64,000 nucleotides of DNA. Origin: Micractinium sp. NFX-FRZ (Eukaryota; Chlorophyta; Trebouxiophyceae; Chlorellales; Chlorellaceae). How positions within the stretch are numbered: the stretch's first letter is position 1; each line of letters opens with the position of its first letter. Under the pieces are notes generated by a model. It was not told where the DNA came from and searched no databases. It saw only the letters and a list, made by a program, of their open reading frames with translations. Shown here in pieces: positions 55,500-64,000 of the stretch. The translations under genes were made by a program, and so were the position numbers. The stretch is taken from contig JAPTJF010000105.1 of assembly GCA_029339195.1 (NCBI GenBank), positions 87,737 through 151,736 on the forward strand, written 5' to 3'.

Positions 55500-57885
55500 T
55501 CACCGCTTGATGACCATGTTGAGGTCGAGGATGCTGCTCAGCACCTCGCCGTAGCCCTCACCCTCGCCCTCGCCGCCGGCTGCAGGGGTAGTGCCACAGC
55601 GGCAAGGCGTCAGTCGATGGGCAGGCAACGCAGGGCGAAACATGAGGCAGGACCTTCCCCTCCTCTGCTGGGCTGCCGCGCAGGTGCAAGGGGCATGCAG
55701 CATAGCCCATTCCACACGCATGCCGGCGCGCGCGCCACAGGAGCAAGGGGCATCCTCTCCCCAGCAACCCCCTCCCTCACACACAACCACACCCTGCTCC
55801 CTTGACGCTTGTCATACCCAAACCCACTCACTGGCCATGCCGGCGAGCGCGTTGAAGTCGAAAGAGAAGGGGGCATCTGCGGTCATGTAGGTCTTGACGC
55901 ACCACCTGTTCCTGGCGCACGCGTACTTGCCGGTCTTGGTCTTCAGAATGGAGGCCTTGCGCCCCTTGCAAGGGTAGGCGACTGCGGGGGGAGGAGGGCA
56001 GAGGGGGCAAGGAAACGAGGGTGGGCAGGCTTGGGTGGGCAGGGGAGCGAGGTGGCAAAGTGCCATGCAAAACTGCAGGCGGTGGCATTGGCGCTGCACA
56101 CGACTGAGGGCAGGCAGCGGCTGCCCACAGCCCATCAACGGCAGCGGCGGCGTGAGCAACAGCAGGGGCCGCAGCAGCAGCAGCGGGCGCGCAGCAGCAG
56201 GAAGCTGTAGGATGACTCACTCAGGGCCTCCACACGGTACAAGTTGGACTGAGTCTTGAGGTTGATCTGAAGAGGGGGAAGCAGAACGGCGGTGGGAAGA
56301 CAGGGGCGAATGGGTGGGTGGCGGTACAGTGGCAAGGCACTGCTGATTTGGGGGGGCTGGGCGGGCGGGCAAGCGAGGCGGGCAGGTGGCCGGAGTGGCA
56401 GCTGGGAGGTCAGGCGGCGTGGGGTGTGCTGCAGCTCCCGCTGGGATGCGTGCTGCACCCCAGCGTTCTCAATCACCGGCAACGCGTGCCCCTCCCCCTC
56501 CCCTCACGCCCACACCCCTCCCTCCTCGCCACACTGATAGACAATCCAACTCTCGTCATTGGCACACACCCCCTCCCTGTCATCAGTCTCACCTTGGTGC
56601 ACACGCCCAGGATTGTGATAGCCATGCGCTCATCGGCAGTCTCGCCTGCAGGCGTTGTCAGGCGGCAGGGGGGGCGGCAGAGCCTCAGAGAGGAGCTGGG
56701 GCGCTGTGCGCCTTGCTGGCGCCCAGCCTTTTCTTGCAGGACGACAGCAATGCCCTCTGGGCGTGCGGGTGCCAACGCTGCTCTGCGCCGCTGCACCCAG
56801 TCCCTGCTGCTGTGCCTGCTGCGCCTGGCCGCACGGCATGCTCTCTGGAGGGCAGCACTGCTCACGCTGCCCCTTCTGGCTGTGCTGGCTGGCCCGCAAC
56901 ACACTCGCAGCAGGCACGGTGGGCTGCCGAACTCAGCTGCCAAGCGGATGCACAGTTGACCGCAGAGCTCGGCGGCCAGATGGAGCAGAGCTGCCACACT
57001 GACTCGGCTGGGTTCAATCAAATGTACTGTTTGCGGGCCTCACCGGTGTGGGGAGGGCACTTGGCGTTGGTCCACACAGGGTCGGCCTCAAACAGCTCGC
57101 CGCCAGCAAAGGCCAGGCCCAGCGCGTTCTTGAAGGTCGTGGCCTTGGGGGTCCAGCCGGCTGCAGGACAGGGAGAGGGGCAGGCGGGGGAGCACGGGGC
57201 CTGGTGTCAGCAACGGGGCGGCGGAGGCATGTGCGGGAGGAGCAGGCGGAGGCATGTGAGGAGACACGTCGTGAGCAGGAGCATGAGAGGGGGCAGTTGT
57301 GCCCAGCATGGTGCTCTGAACTACGTCGCCAGCTTTGCCTGGCTGCCGCTGCCACATGGCGCGCCCCCTGCCACCCGCCCGCCGCTCACCGACGCCGGCG
57401 GCAGGCACCTTGGTGCCGGGAGGCACAACCTGCGGGATCAGGCATAAGGATGGGTCTGTTAACGACGCCATGTTCTCGTCAAATGCCCACCGGTGCAAGC
57501 GGGGACGGCCGGCGCAGGCTGGCCGGCAGAACGGGCTGGCGGGCAGCTGGCAGCCACAGGAGCACGCCAGCAGTCACTCACGAAGCACTTCTTGGGGGCA
57601 GCAGCTGCGTAGGCCGGGGCAAGGCAACCTGAAGTGAGGCAATAAAGGGGGGAGAGGTGTGGGGACGTTCAATAGAAAAGAGATGCCTGCAATCGGCAGC
57701 TGCCGCTGTGGCAGGCAGCGGCCAGATCCCGCCGAGCGTCAGGCGGGCGCCCAGCGGGCCGCTGCACCAGCGGGCGCTCGCAGCGCTGCTCAGGGGAATG
57801 TGTGACTCCGCACCGCATCATGCACACTGATCTCACCTGCTAGGCAGGCGGCCGCCACAAGCAGCAAGGTGCTCCGAGCAAGCAT
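55500..57885 (-). CDS. Secreted cysteine-containing protein of unknown family
   Basis: Eight exons (57885-57837, 57628-57582, 57429-57390, 57160-57044, 56645-56593, 56266-56221, 55981-55832, 55579-55500) keep phase and give 193 aa. The start encodes a clear signal peptide (MLARSTLLLVAAACLAG). The mature part has about six Cys (PKKCF, NAKCPP, GVCTK, YPCKG, YACAR, RWCVK), which suggests disulfides, then an acidic Gly/Glu patch (GGEGEGEGYGE) and a hydrophobic-basic end (SILDLNMVIKR). ATTFKNALGLAFAGGELFEA and VCTKINLKTQSNLYRVEALS look like a small beta-rich extracellular domain, but I do not recognise it. It is divergently paired with the phytocyanin gene 270 bp away. Confidence 0.75.
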
Positions 57886-58155
57886 GGGGTGATGACTGCG
57901 TCCGGAGGGTGCGTGGGTGGTGGGAGGAGAAGAGAGGAGGAGTAGACTCATGTCGCGGACCTCTTTACTACTTCAGCCGATCGGTCGCATGTGCGCACGA
58001 TCGGTTGGCATGCGCCAGGAGCGTGCGCGCGTGATTCCAGCCTGGCAGCGAAGGGGCGGAAAAGGGGCAGTGTGCCTGGCACGCGCCGCTCAGCATTTCA
58101 CTTCAACCCACCCCCTGTGCCGCCTGTTCGCCATCACCCACAGAGACCAGTCGAT
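57886..58155. promoter_or_regulatory. Bidirectional promoter with shared metal-type motifs
   Basis: This 270-bp spacer must serve both the secreted protein (-) and the phytocyanin (+). It contains GCCGATCGG at 57976-57984, a second CGATCGG at 57998-58004, and TGGCACGCGCCG at 58077-58088, 68-79 bp upstream of the phytocyanin ATG. The 12-mer is identical to one in the FEA-Kazal promoter and contains CACGCG, the core reported for Chlamydomonas iron-responsive elements. Confidence 0.55.
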
Positions 58156-59066
58156 ATGGCGGGCAGTACCATGCGCAACTTCGCCCTGCTGCTGCTGGTC
58201 TGCTCCACCATGATGGCGGCAGAGGCCAAAGGTGAGAGGAAGGCAGCTGCTGCGAGATTGCCCGTTCTGGCCTCATCACTGCCTGAAAGAGCAATGTGCC
58301 GTGTCTGCGGGACAAACCGTTGGCATCAGCAGGCGCTGGCGGGTCCCGCTGGACCGCTGCCCTGCCGCTGCCTGCTTGCGGGTGCCCCATTCGCACTCAT
58401 CCCATCTTCACTTCCTTCCTGCCCACCCGCAAGTGCAGTGGTGAATTTGAACTGGATCCACGGAAAGCGCATCGCCAACATCAACCTGTGCGTGGGCGAC
58501 TCTATCAACTTCTCTTGGAAGGGCGTGCAGCACGACCTGATTGAGACCAAGGTAGGCGGGGCGGGGCTGGCTGCTTGCCAGCTCCTGGCTGCTGCATGTA
58601 TGGCGGAAAGTGCATGCGCGGAGGCAGGCTGGGGCGGGGGGTGTGCGGGAGGGGCGGCTGAGAGCTGACTCGGCGCCATGCGGCCGCCCCTGGCGCGGTG
58701 GCCAGCGGGCATGCGCCGCCAAGAGCCGCAGCAGCAGCAGCGCCGCTCGCGGGCACACGCGGCAGCATCAGCTGGCCCCTTGCCAGCGCATACGCCCTGC
58801 CCGAACACACGCAGCGTGCAGCAGGATGCGCCCGAGCTGGCCCCGCTCTGACCCGTGCCCCCCCACGCTCCCCACCCTCCCATACACTGCAGACCCGCAC
58901 CTGCAACAAGGCCGGCGGCGCAACCCTGGTGCCGATCAAGACCACAGGCGCCAGGCTGGTGCCGTTCAAGTTTGCCGGCACCCGCCACTTCATGTGCAGC
59001 GTGGGCCTGCACTGCGCCCTGGGCCAGATTGTGACGGTCACCACCAGCAAGTGCGCCGGCCGGTGA
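58156..59066 (+). CDS. Phytocyanin (secreted type-1 copper protein, stellacyanin-like)
   Basis: Three exons (58156-58231, 58439-58551, 58893-59066) keep phase and give 120 aa. A signal peptide (MRNFALLLLVCSTMMAAEAK) is followed by one cupredoxin domain. The copper loop FMCSVGLHCALGQIV matches phytocyanins (F.C....HC..GQ) with Cys, His and a Gln in the axial position as in stellacyanins rather than Met. The first His ligand is in VQHDLIET. A disulfide Cys pair (INLCVGD or TRTCNK with LHCALG) is possible. The family carries single electrons at the cell surface. The protein is minimal, without the glycosylated tail or GPI signal of land-plant forms. An ATG six codons downstream could also serve as start. 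Confidence 0.88.
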
Positions 59067-59846
59067 AACCGCGTGCCGCGGCCAGCGCTGGGCTTGCCGG
59101 TTTAGCGATTGACAGGCTGGCGGGCGGGCGGCACAGTGATGTCCCCCACCTTCCTTCGATCCATCCTCTCCTCGTCTTCCCTCTGTTGAACGTCCACCTG
59201 CCGCCCCCACCCCACATCCAGCCTGGCCTGACCTGCTGCCATTCAGTACCCGCCCTCCTTGTTGCTGTCCCCCGCTGGCTCTGCTTTCCGTGACCCCGCT
59301 TCCTGATCCCCCCCGGCCACACTGCGCACTGCAACATCACACAATCATCCATGGCTTATGCAGCTTGTGGGCAACGCTACCTCACCTGCATGCGTGCCCA
59401 CATCAATAATCTAAACACCTTTGAGCTATCACAGCCACAACACACTTCTTGAAGAGGGCAGGGAGGCAGGCAGCGATTGGCGCCAAGATGGCAGGGAGGA
59501 GAGGGCGGCACATGGCAGTGGAGCAGATACAATGCTTGCTTGGGGGGGCATCTGCAGGTGTTGGAGAGTCTTGAAGGAAGTGGGATCTGTGTGGAGTAAG
59601 GCAGATGCTTCCAGGCTTTCTGAGCAGCTCAAGTGTGGCTGCGCCGCGGCCGGCGGCAGCGCTAGCGGCAGGGCAGCCCGCCGCCGTTGCTGGGCGGCCG
59701 TGCTCGCAATTGCAGGGTTGGTAGAGCACATTCTATGGCGGGAAACTATTCAAACGCTCGAACCGCTCCAAGGGTGATTCGTGAGATGATGCATCTGTCG
59801 CGCATCAGTTTCTGCCCCCTGGGCGTGTGCAGATCGCGGGCCCGTA
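59067..59846. other. Intergenic, no gene recognised
   Basis: About 780 bp between phytocyanin and FEA-Kazal genes. No exons or exact TGTAA were found. Confidence 0.4.
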
Positions 59847-59900
59847 CACACGCGCGCCACACACGAACGGGGCAGCGTGCTTGTGGCACGCGCCGATCGG
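59847..59900 (+). promoter_or_regulatory. Candidate iron-responsive cluster upstream of the FEA-Kazal gene
   Basis: CACACG occurs at 59847-59852 and 59860-59865, CACGCG at 59887-59892 within TGGCACGCGCCG (59884-59895), and GCCGATCGG at 59892-59900. CACACG and CACGCG are the two cores described for the Chlamydomonas FOX1 iron-responsive elements. The cluster ends 59 bp before the ATG. Confidence 0.5.
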
Positions 59901-59958
59901 CTGATAAGGCGGGCTTGCTCTGATATGACCCATTCTGTCCTTCTCTTTCTCGGCCACC

Positions 59959-62900
59959 ATGGTTGCCCTCCGCACCGCCCTGCTGGCTTCGCTGGCCCTG
60001 CTCGCCTGCACCGCCAGCGCCCGCCCTGTGGGCCGCATGCTGCTGCAGAACGCGACATTGCCGATCATGCCGAACACCACCGGCATCAACATTGGCGGCT
60101 TCACTTTCGGCAGCAATGTGGGAGGTGAGCCGCATGTGTATGTATCATCACGCTTGCACTGAGCCTCAATTGGACGTTGTGGACCCTTAGCCACCTGGAT
60201 TGCATTTGTGGCGGGCGCCATACTACTATACTATCTATTCAGTGCGCGCTGCCGACAGCAATTCAGCCAGCACCCCCGCCCGCCGCTGCGCGCGCTGTGC
60301 TGCCTGCCCGCAGCGTTGCTTTGCGGAACCTCACGCCTCGCTCCCACTTCACGGCACCTCCTCCCCCACATGCAGCCTACACCAGGATGGCCCAGGACGT
60401 CTGTGACATCCAGGCCGCCCTGTCTGCCGCCGTCCCAGACTTTGCAACCGCCATGGACATTTATGAGATCGTGAGTGCCAGGTTGACGGGCTGCATCAGT
60501 GGGGCTGGCAGGCAGCTTCAGGTGGAGGGCAGATGGACGGCCGGAGCGCTCCCAGCCGCCCGGCCGACTGCACTGTCAACCGCGCCGCCTGTGCCTGTCC
60601 GGCAACGCGCATGGCGCCAGCTGGTGACTGCCGCCGCCGCGCCAATGCGCGCCCACCCTGCTCCGCGCTGGCAGCCGCCTTGCCTGCGCCTGCCCAGCAA
60701 TGTGTGGTGCCATTTCGCCAGCGTGTGACTGCCGCCGCAACGCGCGCATGCCCCACTCCATGTTACAGGGCAAGAACGCCGCCGGCCGCTCCGCCCTGCG
60801 CGCCCTGAAGGGTGAGTGCTGCTCCCGTGCTGCTGGCAGCCACGCCATGCCATGCCACCTGCCGTGCACTGCTGCCTGCCGTGCGTGCCGGCCGCTGGGC
60901 CAGAGGCAGCAACGCATGCCGCTCCGGCCGGCACCGGCTGCCTCTGTCATCATGCATGCTCCACCTCAAACCGCCCACCACCTGAAATCCACCTTCATCC
61001 AACTCCCTTGAGGCTATCTTCCCCTCCCCGGCGCACCTTACCGCCACCTACCCAACCCTACGCACCTGTTGACACCTCCCCACCTTATGTCCCTCTCCCC
61101 CCTCAGGCTTTGCCACCGGCGTCATCTACGGCAACCCCCTGCCCTTCCGCATGAACTACATCTCCTTCTACAACGACTTGTACTTCATGGACTCCGCCAT
61201 CGAGGAGGCGCTCACCCTGCCCGCCGCCATGCGCGCCCAGGCAAGCCGCTGGATGCGCCAAGAGCGTGTTTGAGGCCATGCCTTGGGCATGCCCTGGCCA
61301 TGTTGCTTGCAATGTTGCCACGGGCACCCTGCCAGTGTCCGGGGCGCCAGCTGCCGCGCCAGCTGCTGCCTTGTGGGAGGGTGCGGGGTCAGCACGGTCG
61401 AGCGCTGGTCATGCACGGTCGCAGTGGCAGGTAGGCAGGCAAAGGGCCCGTGTGGCATGTGAGTGTTCCTAACTTCCTTGCTGCTGCGGCCCGCCACCTT
61501 CTGCCCTGCAGGTCCTCAAGCTGGTCCCCCAGGGCACCATCCTCCTGAACTATGTGGTGAGTGAGTGAGTGAGGGGGACGGGGTGGGTGGGTGTAGACAC
61601 GTGCGGTATGCCCCGCTGGTGCTGCTGCTCCTGCTGCTGCTGCTGCTGCCTGTGCTGCGCCTGCGCCTGCGCTCGCCAGCTGCCTTTGCGTAGCCGCACT
61701 CAGAAGGAGCTGCCTGGCTCCACGTGGCAGCCCGCAGGGTGCTCCCGCTGGCTGCTGCCCGCGCGCTGGCGGACCCACCCTCTGCCTGCCCCCGCCCCGC
61801 TCCTACTGCAGATGCACGAGGTTGAGGCCGGCATGAACAAGACGGCAAACAGCGTGGGAAACTACACCGACCCCATCACCGGTGCCCCCCACAACCTGGA
61901 CGAGGGGTGGGGCCTGTACGCAGGCTCCGGCACCGCCACCAGCGGCGGCTGCGGCAGCATCATGGCTCTGGTTCAGGCCATGAGCAAGGCATTCGGCACG
62001 CAGATGGACTCTGCTGACGGCACCGTGTGCCACAGGTGAGCCCCGCCCGCCAGCAGCCGCCAGCTGTTCCGCGCCGTTGCCTCCCGCTCCGGCCCCTGCC
62101 CGTGCATGCTGTGCGCTCACTGCCTTGCTTGCATGCGCTGTGGGGCTTGGCGGGCAGCGGCGACGCGCCCAGCCAGCACCCCTCACTGCTGCTTGCCTCC
62201 CACTTCACTCCCCCTACCCGTCCCACCTCCATCCCATCACTCCCTGTGCCCGCCCTCCCGCAGCCGTGGTCACAACGCCATCCTGGGCGCATTCAAGGCG
62301 ATGTACGCGGCTGCCCGGGCCGGCAACCTGGCCAATTTCCAGAAGGTGGGCGGGCACCCTGTTGTATGCAGCGGATGGGGGCAGCAGCGTGTGAAGTTCT
62401 TAGAAGGAGGAGGAAGGCTGGCTTGGGCGGGGTACGGGCAGGCGAGGGGGACACGTTGGCACAGCTGGAATGTTTTGAAACAGGGGGAGCGCTGTGTGTG
62501 GGAAGCTGCCGTTCCCCTGAAAGGGGCGACACAAACCGGGCACCAAGCAGCCGGGCTGCCAGGGCTGCGGCACCTCAATCAATCGCTCACTGGTTGCCCG
62601 TGTCTCCTCGTCTCCCTGCGCCCCCCCTGCAGAGCCGCGACGCCTTTGCCAGCGCCCTGCTGGTGCCCTACCTGCAGGGCACCCTGAAGGCGGCCTCCGA
62701 GGTCAGCCGCAAGGTGGAGCTCAAGCAGTCTGCCGCCGTGCCTCTGGCCCAGGGCTACGCCTACTGGCGCGCCATTGAGGCGGTGGTCGCGGCTGCTGAC
62801 TCGGCGGCGGCGGACACCGTGGCAGAGGCCTTCTTCCTGGACCAGGCGCCCGCCGCCAACACGTATGCCAAGGCAAGCGGCGGAAGCGGGGACCAGTGGG

Positions 62901-63323
62901 CACGTGCCCGTTTGCACACACGGAGGGTTGCCAGCCTTGACGCAAGCTTGCACAGCGCAGCGCAACATGGCATGCACACGCCCGTCGGCTGATGGCCACC
63001 CACTTTAACCAGCCATGCTCCAAGATGCCCACCCCACCCTCCCCACCCACACACACACACTCCTTCTACTCTCGTCCCCGCAGGTCTCCACCGCCCTGCA
63101 GTCGGTGTATGCCAAGATTGGCGTGCAGCCTGCCCGCATTGGCACCCTGGGCCTGAAGCCCATCCTGCGCTGCGACGGCTCCAAGGCCCGCCTGGACGCC
63201 TGCCTGGCCAAGTGCGCCGGCGTCGCCAGGAAGCCGGTGTGCGGAGCCAACAGCAGGACCTACGCCAACAAGTGCACTGCCCAGTGCTGGGGCACCACCG
63301 TGCGCAAGGCCGGCAAGTGCTGA
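59959..63323 (+). CDS. FEA-type periplasmic iron-assimilation protein fused to a Kazal-like domain
   Basis: Nine exons (59959-60124, 60376-60470, 60769-60811, 61107-61240, 61512-61556, 61812-62035, 62264-62345, 62633-62872, 63084-63323) keep phase and give 422 aa. A signal peptide (VALRTALLASLALLACTASA) leads into a domain resembling Chlamydomonas FEA1/FEA2: QDVCDIQAALSAAVPDFATA, MDIYE..GKN, LRALKGFATG, MHEVEAGMNK, GAPHNLDEGWGLYAG. FEA proteins accumulate in the periplasm under iron limitation and aid iron uptake. The last exon adds a Cys-rich module (CAGVARKPVCGANSRTYANK, then CTAQC) with the Kazal spacing C-x6-Y-x3-C. Introns 4 and 8 are GC-AG; with GC donors the frame stays open and FEA-like sequence continues. 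Confidence 0.88.
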
Positions 63324-64000
63324 GCACGCTGTGCATGCTGTGCATGCTGTGTTGAGCGCCCTCCGAGCTGGCCACGTCCAGCCTCCCTTGCCTCGACAGG
63401 GAGTGGCCCATGCCCTCCCATCGCCCTGCCTTTCCTGAGCTCTGCCCCGCCGCCTTTGCTTCAAGCAAGCTGTGAGAAACACATTCTTCCTTCCCCATTG
63501 CGTGGGGAGCTGCACTGCACCCTCCAGTTTTCTTCCATAAGTACCCTCTTCCCCAAGTTAAACCCGTCCCCTGCCCCCTCCTGTTGCGATCTGCTCTGCT
63601 TCCTGGTCTGAGCGCTGCTGCCATTATGCCCCTCAGCTCATTCTATTGCGTTACCCTCCCCAAACATGTGCCTTGAGCCACAACAGTAAAGAACGTGCAC
63701 ATATTGTGTGGTTGGCCGTGAGGGCCGGGAGGTTTGGTTGTTGGTTGGAGAGAACAATCTCAGAGCTCTCAGAGAACAATCCTGACCTCGAGGTCAGGCC
63801 AGGCTCTGCATCCGCGCACGCTCCGGTGGCCGTGCGGGGTTCAACATGCAGCAGTGGTGATTGGCTGAGGCCAGCTAACGAGGCACAGGCCGCAGCATGC
63901 CGCAGCGTGCCGCGCCGTGCTGTGCGCTGCCGCTCTGCGCCGCCGGAGCTCCTGAAGCTGTGCGCTTTTTGGGCGAACCAGCCCGGCAGCAGCAGTGTAT
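63324..64000. other. Downstream region, no gene recognised
   Basis: 3' flank of the FEA-Kazal gene with GTGCATGCT repeated near 63331 and an ACAATC(T/C)(C/T) pair with AGAGCTCTCAGAGAACAATC near 63752-63780. No exact TGTAA and no exon of a further gene could be supported before the window ends. Confidence 0.4.

Noticed and set aside
63700..64000. Start of a further gene at the right end
   Set aside because: No start codon with downstream coding sequence or splice partner can be supported within the remaining bases.

Overview
The window looks like nuclear DNA of a chlorophyte green alga, most likely a Chlorella-type trebouxiophyte. It is GC-rich. Its genes are split by many short-to-medium introns (about 108 in my models) with strong GTGAG/GTGGG donors and CAG acceptors. 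It encodes a plastid carotenoid-hydroxylase P450 of the CYP97B type and a FEA-type periplasmic iron-assimilation protein, a family known from algae. Several genes have TGTAA-like polyadenylation signals downstream. Exon joins were worked out by hand: every join below keeps reading phase across the whole coding sequence unless stated. No tRNA, rRNA, CRISPR array, transposon open frame or viral gene was recognised.

Layout. 0-1.2 kb: 3' end of a small membrane-protein gene (+). 2.0-12.4 kb: one 26-exon gene (-) for a 1,375-aa chromatin protein with PWWP, PHD, Dam-type DNA N6-adenine methyltransferase-like and CW domains. 13.0-17.7 kb: a small membrane protein, an intronless ankyrin protein and a hypothetical protein (+). 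18.5-25.6 kb: a 17-exon CYP97B gene (-). 26.6-29.6 kb: a histidine phosphatase and an unknown Gln-rich protein (-). 30.0-35.7 kb: a divergent H2B-like histone-fold protein and a GT61-like glycosyltransferase (+). 36.1-39.6 kb: a PAP2 lipid phosphatase (-). 40.8-47.8 kb: a leucine-rich-repeat (possibly F-box) protein and a MYND-finger protein (+). 48.1-50.3 kb: an SGNH/GDSL hydrolase (-). 51.0-63.3 kb: a tyrosinase (-), a secreted unknown protein (-), a phytocyanin (+) and a FEA-Kazal fusion (+).

How the parts relate. The most unusual product is the PWWP-PHD-methyltransferase-CW protein, which combines three histone or DNA reader folds with an adenine-methyltransferase-like core whose catalytic motif reads NPDY rather than NPPY. 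A second unusual chromatin candidate is the H2B-like protein at 30 kb. The last 12 kb holds predicted secreted or copper/iron-linked proteins. The phytocyanin and FEA promoters share an identical 12-mer, TGGCACGCGCCG, at almost the same distance from their start codons, which suggests common metal-responsive control.

Genome-level oddities. Introns of the methyltransferase-like gene and of CYP97B repeatedly contain decayed copies of the neighbouring exon edge, splice site included, at spacings of about 65-134 bp. Six introns use GC-AG borders with the consensus AG|GCAAG, roughly 6% of those modelled. Short tandem repeats, especially CCTG/GGCA arrays and a 21-bp repeat that begins on a stop codon, are frequent in non-coding DNA.
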